In this document: positions 7,134 to 16,050 of the stretch, one piece after another
Position numbering within the stretch: position 1 is the stretch's first letter
Layout of the letters: each line of letters begins with the position of its first letter
From: Nocardioides sp. zg-1230
Lineage (GTDB): Bacteria > Actinomycetota > Actinomycetes > Propionibacteriales > Nocardioidaceae
Length of the DNA: 64,000 bases
NCBI RefSeq assembly: GCF_013155335.1
Contig: NZ_JABJQZ010000005.1
Location: 186,001-250,000, forward strand
Direction of reading: 5' to 3'
Notes under the pieces: generated by a model
Database searches by the model: none
Seen by the model: only the letters and a program-made list of their open reading frames with translations
What the model was told of the DNA's origin: nothing
Program-made: the position numbers and the translations under genes

Positions 7134-8450
7134 TCATCCGTCAGGTCCGTGAAGAGCGTCTCCTGGGCAGGGCCGGGGTTGGTGTCGGTGTGTCAGGCGC
7201 AGTCGCGGAGGTGCTGACTGGCGAACGGCGTAGGCGGCCGCCTCCGCCCTCGACTTCAAGTCGAGCTTGTGCAGGATGCTGCTGACGTGATGTCCGACCG
7301 TGCGACGGCTGAGAAACAGTCGTTGAGCGATTTCTGGATTGCTCAGTCCTGCGGCCAGCAGTTCGAGGACGTCGCGTTCGCGCACTGAGAGTGTGTCGCC
7401 GCTTGGGCGTCCTGGACGTGGGGTGACGCCGAGCGATCTGAGCAGGGCAGCTGCCTCAGCCGCGCGCTGGCGGGCTCCGATCCCCTCGAGCCGTTGGTGG
7501 GCGGCTTGCGCTCGGCCGATCGCAGCGTCGACATCGTCGGCTCGCAGCATCAACGCGAGGTGAAGCTCGGTGCACGCGGCTTCGAAGGGCAGCTCGAGAC
7601 GGGTGAACATCTCCAGCGCGAACCCGAGATGGTTCCGGGCTGAATTGACATCATGCTGCGCCACAGAAAGCAGTCCGCTTGCCTTCGCGAGGAGACCAGC
7701 GCTTCGGGGGTACGCCGGGGCGCGCCTCACCGGGTGGTCGTGTGCCAGCAGTTGCGCGGCCTCCTCGAGGCGACCGGCGGCCAGCGCAACCTCGGCCAGT
7801 GCCGCCACGAGAAGCGCATAGTCCGCACTGTCCAGCGACTGGACGGCGAGCTCACTGCGAAGCGCTGCCCGGGCTTCATCCGTCCTGCCGAGATCAAGGA
7901 GGCATGATGCCCTGATCGCCACACCGGTCGCGGTATCGTCCGCGGCATCCAACAGCTGAAGGCCCTCTTCCGATCGGCCCTGGCGTTGACGCAGGTCCGC
8001 GAGCGCGGTCAAAGCCTCGGCGCGCGGCCCCCGACCGGTGTCCGCGGCCATCGACAGTGCACGATCCAGCTCACGCTCGGCTTCGGTCCAGCGCCCGGCG
8101 GCCACCAGCACCCGGCCGTAGTGGGCGCGGCACCGAGCCTGAAGGAAAGGGCAGCCATAGGTGTCCATAAACCGGTCGGCGGCCCGGCACCACTGGCTCG
8201 CGCGCTGCACGTCGTCAACCAGGCTGCAGGCCGCGAGCATGTCGCAACTGGCCCACACGACGACCTCAAGCATGCCTCGAGGCTCGGCGAGGGTCGCCGC
8301 CATGGCCTCGTCGAGCATGCCCATGCCGCGCATTCGCTCAGCGCCCAGGCGGTCCTCGAACCCGACCAGCCTGAGTCTAGGAGCTGCTGTCGCTCCGGGA
8401 CCGTCAATCGCGCGATTCGTTCGTCCATACGCCGCTCTCGTTGCCGTCAT
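7134..8450 (-). CDS. LuxR-type regulator, amino-terminally shortened
   Basis: 438 codons if read from 8450. The protein consists of alpha-helical repeats ([32 protein letters not shown]-like units) followed by a carboxy-terminal LuxR helix-turn-helix ([42 protein letters not shown]). Full family members have about 400 to 500 more residues with an AAA ATPase before these repeats, as in the gene at 1-1330. Here no ATPase is present, and similarity begins abruptly near FEDRLGAER. The first codons overlap the end of the lipoprotein gene by 47 bases, so the true start may be Met40 (8333). It is either a decayed regulator or a short form that binds DNA without ATP control. Confidence 0.65.
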   Translation of the reverse strand: MTATRAAYGRTNRAIDGPGATAAPRLRLVGFEDRLGAERMRGMGMLDEAMAATLAEPRGMLEVVVWASCDMLAACSLVDDVQRASQWCRAADRFMDTYGCPFLQARCRAHYGRVLVAAGRWTEAERELDRALSMAADTGRGPRAEALTALADLRQRQGRSEEGLQLLDAADDTATGVAIRASCLLDLGRTDEARAALRSELAVQSLDSADYALLVAALAEVALAAGRLEEAAQLLAHDHPVRRAPAYPRSAGLLAKASGLLSVAQHDVNSARNHLGFALEMFTRLELPFEAACTELHLALMLRADDVDAAIGRAQAAHQRLEGIGARQRAAEAAALLRSLGVTPRPGRPSGDTLSVRERDVLELLAAGLSNPEIAQRLFLSRRTVGHHVSSILHKLDLKSRAEAAAYAVRQSAPPRLRLTHRHQPRPCPGDALHGPDG

Positions 8451-9618
8451 CGCCGACGAGCAGGACCCGGTCGCCGTTCGTTGCCGCGATCAGGGTGTGA
8501 TCGCTCGCGGTGGCTGGGCGCATCGGGGCAGGGAGCCTGCGCCAGGCCGAGCTGCCGAGAGGTGTGCCCCACAGCTCGTAAGAGTCGCCGGTGCTCACGG
8601 TCGCGAGGAGTTCGTCCTTCGTGGCGGCCGTCGAGGCGACGTACGGCGTTCCTCGCCAGGTGTTGGCGACGCGACCGAACTCGGTCGCGGGCTGCCATCC
8701 TTCGTCCGTGCGTGTCCACGACGCAAAGTGATCTCCCGAGAGGCCGACGGCCTGAAGGTGGCCGTCGGCCAGCAGCACTGCCCGGTGCATGTCCTCGGGG
8801 GTTGAGCTCGACGGCACGTCCTCGGGCGCCCACGTCAGCCCGTCGGAGGAGGTCCAGGCGGCCGGGTCCCGATCTGCCATCGACCCGCGGTGTGCTCCGC
8901 CGCCGACCAGGGTCCACCCGCTGGCGTCCCAGACGCCCGACTGGGCGATTGCCTCGTAGCCGGCGGGACCCGTCAGCGCAGGCTCGCCCTCGACCTTGGT
9001 GAAAGCGCTGGGGTCGTCGGTGACCCACACGCCGGGTCCGGACAGCCGGTTCCCGGCGATCAGCCAGCCTTCCGGGCCACCCGTGACGGGTCCGACGCCT
9101 GTGGCTGTGACACCGCCGTACTGGGTGAACACCGCGGGAACGTCGACCAGCGACCGGTCACTGTTCTGCTTGAAGGTGGTGACACGTGGGTTGCCGTGGG
9201 CTCCGCCAGATCGTGCTCCCACGACCGCAATCCGGTCGCGGGAGCAGGCGATCGAGTTGAGGATCGCTCGGTGTCCCCAGTACGTCGTCGTACTGATGGT
9301 GACGGGCGCCCACCGGATGCCATCCGGTGAGGACCAGGCTGCTGGGCGCGTGTCTCGCGTCTGCGATGGCTCGTCCAGGTAGACCGCACCCACCAGCCAC
9401 CAGGCGTCGTCACACCAGGTGGCGTCGCGGAAGACGCTTCGGCCCGGGAGCCCGGGGTGCTGCGGCACCGTGCCGCGAACCCACGCGCGGTCGTCCGTCG
9501 GGGCCGAGGGCCGTTCGGAGGTGCATCCGGCGAGGGACACGCTCAGCGACACCAGCACGGCCATCCATCCGCGGCGGCGACGTCGCGAGCCCACGCGCGG
9601 ATGGTGATGGCCGGTCAT
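8404..9618 (-). CDS. Secreted lipoprotein, propeller-like
   Basis: 404 residues. After a basic amino terminus (SRRRRRGW) comes a hydrophobic segment ending in the lipobox LAGC, so the mature protein should be a lipoprotein anchored at Cys after residue 30. The body repeats short Trp/Asp motifs ([40 protein letters not shown]), which look like blades of a sialidase/BNR-type beta-propeller. No catalytic residues can be assigned. ATG at 9618 is preceded by AGGAG at five bases. The family, binding partner and function are unknown to me. Confidence 0.75.
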   Translation of the reverse strand: MTGHHHPRVGSRRRRRGWMAVLVSLSVSLAGCTSERPSAPTDDRAWVRGTVPQHPGLPGRSVFRDATWCDDAWWLVGAVYLDEPSQTRDTRPAAWSSPDGIRWAPVTISTTTYWGHRAILNSIACSRDRIAVVGARSGGAHGNPRVTTFKQNSDRSLVDVPAVFTQYGGVTATGVGPVTGGPEGWLIAGNRLSGPGVWVTDDPSAFTKVEGEPALTGPAGYEAIAQSGVWDASGWTLVGGGAHRGSMADRDPAAWTSSDGLTWAPEDVPSSSTPEDMHRAVLLADGHLQAVGLSGDHFASWTRTDEGWQPATEFGRVANTWRGTPYVASTAATKDELLATVSTGDSYELWGTPLGSSAWRRLPAPMRPATASDHTLIAATNGDRVLLVGDDGNESGVWTNESRD

Positions 9619-9773
9619 GTGTTCTCCTGTACGGGCACGTCGGATCGGCTGGTGAGGCACGGGCTCGTTCCTCGGCCACCAGTTCGGAGATGACTGTCTG
9701 GCACTAGGGCGCACTTGCGCACCGGGTGTTTGTCACAGTTCAGCCGTGTGCCGCCCTCCGGCATGGCGGGCAG

Positions 9774-10376
9774 TCACGCGTCACCGTCGTGGTCGATGTC
9801 GTAGGTGAGGACGATGCTGCCAAGGGAGGTCGTGTCGCAGCCGGTCAGCTTCAGCGACAGGGGCGAGGGGAGCTCACCGAAGAGTCGCGTCCCGGATCCG
9901 AGCACCAGAGGATGGACGTAGAGGCGGAGGCCGTCGATCAGGTCCTGCCGGAGCAGGTGGCGGACCACGACGCCACTACCGAGGATGACGAGGTCTCCGG
10001 TGCCGGTGGACTTGAGGCGTCTGACGTTCGAGGCGAGGTCGCCCGTCATCACGGTGGTGTTGTCCCAGGTGACGTCGTTGTAGTCGAGCGTCGAGCTGGC
10101 CACGTGCTTGGGGGTGCCGTTGAGGTGCGCGGCCATGAGGTTGGTGTCGGGTTGGTGGGGCCAGAATGCGGCCATCTTCTCGTAGGTCCGGCGACCGAAG
10201 AGGTAGGCGCTCGTTCCTGCCAGACCGTTGCGTCCGCTCGTGGTGTGAATGGCGTCGGCGAAGCGGGCTCCCCACCCGCCGTGCTTGAACCCTCCAGAAC
10301 GGTCCTCGTCGGGCGATCCCAGGCCCTGCATGACTCCGTCGACGGACAGGAACTCGATCGCGATCAGCTTTCGCAT
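9774..10376 (-). CDS. Dihydrofolate-reductase-like (RibD carboxy-terminal family) protein
   Basis: 200-residue stand-alone RibD_C/YyaP-type reductase. It starts MRKLIAIEFLSVDGVMQ, contains the cofactor-proximal LFGRRTYEKMAAFWP block, and ends with LVILGSGVVVRHLLRQDLIDGLRLYVHPLVLGSG, all typical of this family of putative NADPH-dependent reductases. It is not the housekeeping folA, which is at 47413. AAAGGAG lies eight bases before the ATG. It is divergent from an AraC-family gene 110 bases away that probably regulates it. The substrate is unknown. Confidence 0.88.
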   Translation of the reverse strand: MRKLIAIEFLSVDGVMQGLGSPDEDRSGGFKHGGWGARFADAIHTTSGRNGLAGTSAYLFGRRTYEKMAAFWPHQPDTNLMAAHLNGTPKHVASSTLDYNDVTWDNTTVMTGDLASNVRRLKSTGTGDLVILGSGVVVRHLLRQDLIDGLRLYVHPLVLGSGTRLFGELPSPLSLKLTGCDTTSLGSIVLTYDIDHDGDA

Positions 10377-10486
10377 GGTGTGTACTCCTTTCGGGGCATA
10401 CCCTCGCGCGCGACGACGGGGTTCGCCTTGTACGAAATTGACCGGGACGACGTGTCGACCGTTCCGAGCGGTGGGAAGGGGGCGGC

Positions 10487-11338
10487 GTGCGCGACGTGGT
10501 ACGGCGAGAGCCTGGGCCGGTGCTCGTGCGACACCCGGCGCATCCCGCCCTGCGCGGCATCGTGGCCGGGATGGTGGGCTATCGCGAAGACACGACGGGA
10601 CGAGTGGTGCGGCGTCAACCGGCGGGGAGCCTGATCCCGCTGGTCGTGTCCTTCGGTCCTCGGCTTGAGATCCTCGATCTGTCCCACGGCATCGGGGTGG
10701 GGCTCAAAGAATCCTTCGTCGTCGGCGTGATGCCCGGGCACGCCACCACCGCCTTCACCGGCGGCCAGCATTGCCTGCAGGTCTACCTGACTCCGCTTGG
10801 TGCGTCGCTGCTGTTCGACGCGCCCGCTGCTTCGATCGCCCGCGCTGTGGTGGACCTGACCGACGTCATCCCCGCCTTTGGTGAGGGGTTCCGCGAGCGC
10901 TTGTGGGCGGCCGGCAACTGGGCTCGTCGCTTCGAGATGATGGATCGTGCGCTGCTCCAACGCCTCGCGTGCTCGGAGGGCGCTGATCCGATGGTGGCCT
11001 GGATGTGGCACCAGATTCACCGCAGCCGTGGAATGGCGCGCATCTCGGCGCTGGTGGGGGAGACGGGGTCGAGTCATCGCCACGTGTCGTCACGGTTCAA
11101 GCAGACGATCGGCGTCACCCCAAAGGTCGCCGCAGCCGTGGTGCGTTTCGAGTGGGCGGCGGCCGCTCTGCACCGTGCTTCGATCGCCGACGTCGCCGCG
11201 GCCTACGGATACGTCGACCAGAGCCACCTGGTCCGCGAGTTCCGGCGTTTCAGCGGCGAGACGCCGACGCAGCTGCGGGAGGCGAGGCGGCCCACCGCTT
11301 ACACCGCCCTCGGCGCTGTCGCCGACGACCTCTCCTGA
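10487..11338 (+). CDS. AraC-family transcriptional regulator
   Basis: 283 residues. The amino-terminal part is a DUF6597-like ligand or effector domain (HPALRGIVAGMVGYRED, GQHCLQVYLTPLGASLLF). The carboxy-terminal 100 residues form a double helix-turn-helix with MARISALVGETGSSHRHVSSRFKQTIGVTPK and SIADVAAAYGYVDQSHLVREFRRFSGETPTQLRE. GTG at 10487 follows GGAAGGGGG. It is divergent from the RibD-like reductase gene, the usual arrangement for a local regulator and its target. The inducer is unknown. Confidence 0.88.
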   Translation: MRDVVRREPGPVLVRHPAHPALRGIVAGMVGYREDTTGRVVRRQPAGSLIPLVVSFGPRLEILDLSHGIGVGLKESFVVGVMPGHATTAFTGGQHCLQVYLTPLGASLLFDAPAASIARAVVDLTDVIPAFGEGFRERLWAAGNWARRFEMMDRALLQRLACSEGADPMVAWMWHQIHRSRGMARISALVGETGSSHRHVSSRFKQTIGVTPKVAAAVVRFEWAAAALHRASIADVAAAYGYVDQSHLVREFRRFSGETPTQLREARRPTAYTALGAVADDLS

Positions 11339-11361
11339 GCACGCGCGCCACCGGACCTTGA

Positions 11362-11714
11362 TCAGGACGACGGGTCAGATGACCCGGTGTGCTCGTCGAC
11401 GAACCACAGGTACGGCAGCTCCTGACCTGTCATGGCGATGGGCCCCAGATCGCTCGCCGCCTCGAGCGCGGCGAGGGTCGACACCTCCGCGGGCAAACAT
11501 CGGTACACCGCGTGGACCGACATGAGCTGGCGGGCTTCGTCGCGGCCGAGATCCGCGGGCCATCGGCCTGCGCTGTGGGCGTGGATCGCCTGTGCCCGGC
11601 GCGGTACGCCGCAAGGTCCAGGTCGAGGAGGTGACTCGACAGGGGGACGATGCGCAGATCACCCCCCACCGACTCCGGCTCGGGCCACCGTCTGGGCCGA
11701 GGCGCTCGTGTCAT
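11362..11714 (-). pseudogene. Frameshifted remnant, possibly acetyltransferase-related
   Basis: The ATG at 11714 overlaps the stop of the upstream GNAT gene (ATGA), so this was its translationally coupled partner. The first frame reads RWPEPESVGGDLRIVPLSSHLLDLDLAAYRAG. It then loses sense, while another frame takes over with AIHAHSAGRWPADLG...SVHAVYRCLPAEVSTL...TGQELPYLWFVDEHTG up to the stop at 11362. The join is near 11590. The two halves read as one short protein with a one- or two-base shift. The opening resembles some GNAT-like proteins, but the usual acetyl-CoA loop is absent, so part may also be deleted. A sequencing error cannot be excluded. Confidence 0.5.
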
Positions 11715-12322
11715 GCGATGGTGTTCCATTCGCCAAGGTCGCTCGGGTGGAGCCACTCTGCCGCCAGAGCTCCGAACACCACAGAGTCGACCCACTCGTC
11801 CTTGATGAACGCGTTCTCCCTGAGGTGGCCCTCGCGGCGCATCCCGACGCGCTCGCACAGGCGCAGGCTGGCCTCATTGCGGGGGTCGACGTGGGCCAGC
11901 ACCCGGTGCATGCCATAGGTCTCGAACGCAATTCGCATGAGCGCGTGAACGGCTTCGGTGGCGTATCCGTGCCCGCCGGCCTCCGGGTCGAATGCCCAGC
12001 CCATCTCGCCGCGCGACATGGTCTCGTCGACCGGCCAAAGCACCACGTCGCCGATGAGGCGACCCTGGAGCTCCACTACGAGCGACAGCGCGGACCCTGG
12101 TCCGTCGAGCTGTGTCCGTTTGATGCGTTCAACGATCCGCCGCTGTGCTTCCGCACGGGTCCATGGCTCCCACGGGACGTAAGTGACCACGGTGGGGCTG
12201 GCGTAGTAGGCCAACGAGTCGTCGACGTCGTCGACCGTGTAGCTACGCAGGCTGAGCCTGGCTGTGTGATGGGGAAGGGCCAGGCTGGGGGAACGGACGG
12301 TGGCCGGTTGTCTCGGAAACAC
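11711..12322 (-). CDS. GNAT-family N-acetyltransferase
   Basis: 203-residue acetyltransferase of the RimJ/RimL-like type. It opens with TARLSLRSYTVDDVDDSLAYYASP, has the central strand MGWAFDPEAGGHGYATEAVHALM with the acetyl-CoA binding loop, then HRVLAHVDPRNEASLRLCERVGMRREG and the ending HLRENAFIKDEWVDSVVFG. It probably acetylates an amino group of a protein or small molecule. GTG at 12322 has AGGA four bases before it; this start is tentative because the frame stays open far upstream. Its stop overlaps the start of the frameshifted partner. It is divergent from the TPR-ComB operon. Confidence 0.85.
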   Translation of the reverse strand: MFPRQPATVRSPSLALPHHTARLSLRSYTVDDVDDSLAYYASPTVVTYVPWEPWTRAEAQRRIVERIKRTQLDGPGSALSLVVELQGRLIGDVVLWPVDETMSRGEMGWAFDPEAGGHGYATEAVHALMRIAFETYGMHRVLAHVDPRNEASLRLCERVGMRREGHLRENAFIKDEWVDSVVFGALAAEWLHPSDLGEWNTIA

Positions 12323-12416
12323 GCGTTCCTGCCTCTTGCTCCGTGCCCGTTGCGTCGCCCCACTCGGCGGCGCCCCGGGCAGTGCGCGTTGGTTCGCATA
12401 CATGCCATCTGACCGC

Positions 12417-12446
12417 ATTAAACTGTACAGTGCAGTTCGGTTTAAT
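12417..12446. promoter_or_regulatory. Dyad in divergent promoter region
   Basis: ATTAAAC at 12417-12423 and GTTTAAT at 12440-12446 form a 7-bp inverted repeat. Inside it is the perfect 10-bp palindrome ACTGTACAGT (12422-12431). The patch is AT-rich against its surroundings and lies 42 bases before the GTG of the TPR gene, so it looks like a promoter with an operator. The protein that binds is unknown. Confidence 0.5.
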
Positions 12447-12487
12447 GGCCATGGCGTTGTTGCGGTAGGTCGCGTTCGGAGGTCGTT

Positions 12488-13360
12488 GTGCTCATGGACA
12501 AGAAGGTCGTTATGGCAGTGGTTGATGAAGACGGGATGGGCGTGGAACTGGTCGAGATCCCGGTCGATGCTGCAGTGAGCGCGGCTGGTCGCTTGGCGCG
12601 TGCGGGAGAGAGCGACGCGGCGTTGGCCTTGCTGCCAGCCGACAGTCGGGATGCGCGCGTGATCCTCGCGCGCGCCCAGGTCGAGACTGGACGCGGCTAC
12701 TCGACGGGTGCCCCCGGGGCCCGTGCCGGGCTCCTGCGGGCTCACGCGGCCGTGGCGCGTGCCGAGGACCCCGTGCTGGCGTGGGACGTCGGGCTCCTGC
12801 AGGTGCGCGCTGACCTCCACAACGCCTTGTTCACGCCCGGCACACGGTTGGGTAGTGATGAGGGCCGGGACTCGGCGACGGTCAAGCAGCTGCGCGAGGC
12901 GATAGATCACCTGCGTAGCAACCCTCCTGACGAGGGACGACGCGCGTGGGCCGACTTCATCCTTGGCACAGTGTTCGACAACCTGTACGGCGTGCGGGAC
13001 GTGGCGCCTGCGTTGTACCGGTCGGCGTTGGCGCCCGCTCTTGCCGCGGGTGATGACTATCTTGTCTACGAGGTGCTGCGGCACCTGGGCGACCACTCCC
13101 ACGATCGTGGCGAGATGGACGCTGCGCGGGAGCAGTGGGAGGCCTCGGCCTTCCACGCGGCACGCTCGGGCAGCGCACTTGCGGTGCTCAACCAGCTGAT
13201 CTTGCTGGCGCAACTGGCTCGTGAGCGCGGCGACGAAGCAGGCGCGAGACCACTCGGCTCCGAGGTTGGCCGGTGGGCCGAGGGTCTCGGAGCGACCCGG
13301 TTGCACAGTCAGGCCGCGGCCTTCACTGCCGGTGCAGATCCGACGCGTGATGACGGATGA
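12488..13360 (+). CDS. TPR-like helical repeat protein
   Basis: 290 residues, almost entirely helical repeats of the tetratricopeptide kind (SAAGRLARAGESDAALALLPADS, DVAPALYRSALAPALAAGDDYLVYEVLRHLGDHSHDRGEMDAAREQWEASAFHAARSG). There is no signal peptide and no catalytic motif. GTG at 12488 has GGAGG five bases before it; an in-frame ATG follows two codons on. The stop overlaps the ComB-like gene by four bases. As the first gene of an operon with a phosphatase-like enzyme and a two-component system, it may be a scaffold or sensor partner. That is inference; I know no named family for it. Confidence 0.8.
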   Translation: MLMDKKVVMAVVDEDGMGVELVEIPVDAAVSAAGRLARAGESDAALALLPADSRDARVILARAQVETGRGYSTGAPGARAGLLRAHAAVARAEDPVLAWDVGLLQVRADLHNALFTPGTRLGSDEGRDSATVKQLREAIDHLRSNPPDEGRRAWADFILGTVFDNLYGVRDVAPALYRSALAPALAAGDDYLVYEVLRHLGDHSHDRGEMDAAREQWEASAFHAARSGSALAVLNQLILLAQLARERGDEAGARPLGSEVGRWAEGLGATRLHSQAAAFTAGADPTRDDG

Positions 13361-14118
13361 ACCCCGACGTGCGCATCATCGGGACCGGTGAGGCGATGAC
13401 GTCCGCCGCGGACGCCGCGGTGGTCATCGATGTGCTTCGCGCCTTCACGGTCACCCCCATGCTCTACGTTCGCGGCGCGCGGACTGTCTGGCTTGCGACG
13501 GACGACGCGAACGCCCTCGCGACAACACAGCGGCTGCGCGCAACTCGTCCCGCCGTGGTCGCTTTGAAGGACGGTCCGCCTGCCCCCGGGTTCAGGCTGG
13601 TGAACTCCCCGGGGCGAGTGGCCCAGCTCGACCTCACAGATCACGACGTCGTGCAGACGACGGCAAACGGCACTCGCGGCGTCCTAGCACTTGCGGATGT
13701 TCCATTTGTGCTAGCAGGCAGCCTCGTCAACGCATCGGCCACCGCTGAGATGGTCCGCGAGGCCGGTCCGAGACGAGTGCACCTGGTCGTGACCGGCGCC
13801 TCAGGGACTGCCGACGAGGACGTTGCGTGCGCCGAGCTGATCAGAGCACGGCTGCTGGGGCAGCCGGTCGACCAGCGCGCGCTGATCGAACGCGTACGCG
13901 CTTCCCAGGCTGCCTGCGACCTCGCCACGGGCGTCGATGCAGCGTTCCCGGGAGTCCACGCTGACGACGTCCGGCTCGCCTGCCAGGTGGACAGCACCGA
14001 CATCGCGCTCGTCCGGCAGCATCAGCGCGATCTCGTGCACATGCGTCCCTTCCTGGTTCCACGGGCAGGCCGCACGCGCGGTCGCCGAGTCGCGGCAACG
14101 TGGAAGACGTTTGGGTGA
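13357..14118 (+). CDS. 2-phosphosulfolactate phosphatase (ComB) family protein
   Basis: 253 residues with the ComB motifs: AAVVIDVLRAFTVTPML near the amino terminus, VALKDGPPAPGFRLVNSPG, and VVQTTANGTRGVLA. ComB removes phosphate from 2-phospho-3-sulfolactate in coenzyme M synthesis of methanogens. Bacterial homologues are widespread and mostly uncharacterised, and no other coenzyme M genes are seen here, so the true substrate is open. The ATG overlaps the TPR stop (ATGA), and its own stop overlaps the kinase start. The Arg-rich carboxy terminus (RAGRTRGRRVAATWK) is longer than the core. Confidence 0.82.
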   Translation: MNPDVRIIGTGEAMTSAADAAVVIDVLRAFTVTPMLYVRGARTVWLATDDANALATTQRLRATRPAVVALKDGPPAPGFRLVNSPGRVAQLDLTDHDVVQTTANGTRGVLALADVPFVLAGSLVNASATAEMVREAGPRRVHLVVTGASGTADEDVACAELIRARLLGQPVDQRALIERVRASQAACDLATGVDAAFPGVHADDVRLACQVDSTDIALVRQHQRDLVHMRPFLVPRAGRTRGRRVAATWKTFG

Positions 14119-15362
14119 TGATCATGAGTTGGGCCGAGCCCGTCCTGCCCAGCCGCACGCTGACGCGGGCGCGGCTACTGACGGTGGTCTGGTTGTTCTC
14201 ATCCGTCCTGAGTGTCGTGCTGCTGCCGCTGGTCGGGGTGGGCCGGGAGGGTGCCACGATCCTGCGCGCCAGCGGTGTCGTGGGAGTGGTTGTCTTCTTC
14301 GTCGCGCAGGTGCTGGTGATGTGGTCGGCGGTGACCCCGTGGACGACCATCCGTACGCACCGGCGCCGGCAGCTGCTGTTCGTGGCTGCGGCGGCCCTGA
14401 GTGTCCCGTTGGTCGGCCCGGTGGCTGCGGACCAGTGGGCCACGTGGGCGTGGCTGGGGGCGAGCGTGATCGGGACGGCGCCGCTGATGTGGTCCTGGTC
14501 CTGGGCAGCGGTGGCTTCCCTGGCGGCACTGGTGACCAGTGGGGTAGTGGCCGTCATGTTCAACGGGGACGCGTTCCAGTACGCCGTCGTGACCTTGGGC
14601 GTCGGTGCGGGGCTCGCGCTGGTGAACCGTGCGCCGGTGTGGTTGTGGGAGCTGCTGGTGCGTGCCGAGGCGGCCCAGAGGGTCGAAGCGCGGGCAGCGG
14701 CCGCCGATGAGCGGAACCGGTTCGGACGCGACGTGCACGACATCCTCGGACACGACCTCACCGTCATTGCGCTGAAGGCCGAGCTGGCAGCGCGGACCGC
14801 CGAGGCTGACCCCGCGTCCTCTGCCCGTGAGGCCGAGGAGGTGCGCGCCATCGCCGAGTCGGCGCTCGGTCGCCTCCGGAGGGCGCTCGCGCCGCGGCAG
14901 CAAGACCTCGACGTGCGGTCCGAGGTGGACCAGATGGCGCGCATCCTCGCCGCCGCTGGACTGCACACCGACGTCGAGGCCAGCTACGTGGATGCCTCGG
15001 CCCCAGCGCTGCGGGCACTCACGATGGCGGTGAAGGAGGCGACGACCAACGTCCTGCGGCACAGCGACGCTCAGCGGTGTCGCATCGTCCTGCGGTCGGA
15101 GGGCGATCGTGTGCGGCTCGAGGTGACCAACGATCGGCCCCGCCCGGGACGCTCGCCGCAAGGACCTACCCGGTCGGGCTCGGAGTCGTCGGGTTCGGCG
15201 TCGTCGCGCCCGGGCCATTCGAGCTCCGGTCTGGCTGGCCTGCGCGAGCGGGTTGCCGGCGTCGGGGGCACTGTTGCTGTACATCGCGGCGCGGACTCGT
15301 TCACCATCGACGTCTCGGTGCCTGCCGGGGTGCCCGACGAGGAGCTGGCCGCCCATGGGTGA
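14118..15362 (+). CDS. Sensor histidine kinase (NarL/DesK type)
   Basis: About 414 residues. Five or six hydrophobic segments fill the first 190 residues. The HisKA_3 phosphoacceptor box RNRFGRDVHDILGHDLTVIALKAEL follows, and then a HATPase domain with MAVKEATTNVLRHSDAQRC and GLAGLRERVAGVGG. A low-complexity Ser/Arg insert (TRSGSESSGSASSRPGHSSSG) sits before the G-box. Several starts overlap the ComB stop (GTG 14115, ATG 14118, ATG 14124); I use the ATG that shares the TGA. It overlaps its response regulator by eight bases. The signal is probably sensed in the membrane. Confidence 0.9.
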   Translation: MIMSWAEPVLPSRTLTRARLLTVVWLFSSVLSVVLLPLVGVGREGATILRASGVVGVVVFFVAQVLVMWSAVTPWTTIRTHRRRQLLFVAAAALSVPLVGPVAADQWATWAWLGASVIGTAPLMWSWSWAAVASLAALVTSGVVAVMFNGDAFQYAVVTLGVGAGLALVNRAPVWLWELLVRAEAAQRVEARAAAADERNRFGRDVHDILGHDLTVIALKAELAARTAEADPASSAREAEEVRAIAESALGRLRRALAPRQQDLDVRSEVDQMARILAAAGLHTDVEASYVDASAPALRALTMAVKEATTNVLRHSDAQRCRIVLRSEGDRVRLEVTNDRPRPGRSPQGPTRSGSESSGSASSRPGHSSSGLAGLRERVAGVGGTVAVHRGADSFTIDVSVPAGVPDEELAAHG

Positions 15363-15972
15363 ATCGCTGAAGGTCGTCGTCGCTGACGACGAGACGACCG
15401 TCCGTGCAGCGCTCGCGGCGTTGCTGTCGCTCGAGGCCGACGTCGAGGTGGTTGCGCAGGCCGCGGATGGCCGGGAGGCAGTCAACCAGGCTCGTCGCCA
15501 TCGTCCCCACGTCGTCGTCCTAGATCTCGAGATGCCCGGACCGGACGGGATCGCCACGACGGTGGAGCTGTGTCGCTCGGTGCCTGACTGCGCGGTGGTG
15601 CTGTTGACCGGCCGCGGGCGCCCTGCCCACCTCCGCGACGCCCTCGAGGCGGGTGCCTCTGCGTTCGTGGCCAAGGGTGCGCCGGCGGGCACCTTGGCCG
15701 AGGTCATCCGGGGTGTGCGGCGCGGCGAGCGTTACGTCGACCCCGCGCTGGCCGCCGACGCGATCACCGCACCGCCCAACCCCCTGTCCGAGCGGGAGCT
15801 CGAGGTGTTGCGCCTCGCTGCGCTTGACCTCCCGACCGCCGTCATCGCTCGCCGTACCAACCTTGCTGGAGGGACCGTCCGCAACTACGTCGCGGCCGCG
15901 ACCGCGAAGCTGGGCGCCCAGTCGAAGGGACAGGCCATCGCGATCGCCCGAGCTCAAGGCTGGATCAGATAG
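15355..15972 (+). CDS. Response regulator, NarL/FixJ type
   Basis: 205 residues. The receiver domain has an acidic pair at Asp11-Asp12, the phosphoacceptor Asp57 (VVVLDLEMPGPDG) and a Lys in FVAKGAP. It is followed by a LuxR-type helix-turn-helix (LSERELEVLRLAALDLPTAVIARRTNLAGGTVRNYVAAATAKLGA). It is the partner of the kinase that it overlaps. The kinase-regulator pair resembles DesK/DesR. It is the last gene of a four-gene operon ending in the terminator at 15996-16041. Confidence 0.93.
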   Translation: MGESLKVVVADDETTVRAALAALLSLEADVEVVAQAADGREAVNQARRHRPHVVVLDLEMPGPDGIATTVELCRSVPDCAVVLLTGRGRPAHLRDALEAGASAFVAKGAPAGTLAEVIRGVRRGERYVDPALAADAITAPPNPLSERELEVLRLAALDLPTAVIARRTNLAGGTVRNYVAAATAKLGAQSKGQAIAIARAQGWIR

Positions 15973-15995
15973 CACCTGGTGCAGCATCCCGTGGC

Positions 15996-16041
15996 CGACC
16001 GCACCACCAGACCGCGTGGAGCCGCAGGGGTGGTGCGGTCG
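15996..16041. terminator. Bidirectional terminator
   Basis: CGACCGCACCACC (15996-16008) pairs perfectly with GGTGGTGCGGTCG (16029-16041), a 13-bp stem with a 20-base loop. It lies between the stop of the response regulator and the stop of the minus-strand membrane gene, so it can serve both. Confidence 0.8.
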
Positions 16042-16050
16042 ATCCCGTTG

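Noticed and set aside
12323..13306. Upstream extension of the GNAT frame
   Set aside because: It runs antisense through the TPR gene and lacks the fold; the start at 12322 has a ribosome binding site.
13357..14118. Evidence for coenzyme M biosynthesis
   Set aside because: Only a ComB-family gene is present; ComA, ComC and later genes are not seen, and ComB homologues are common in bacteria.
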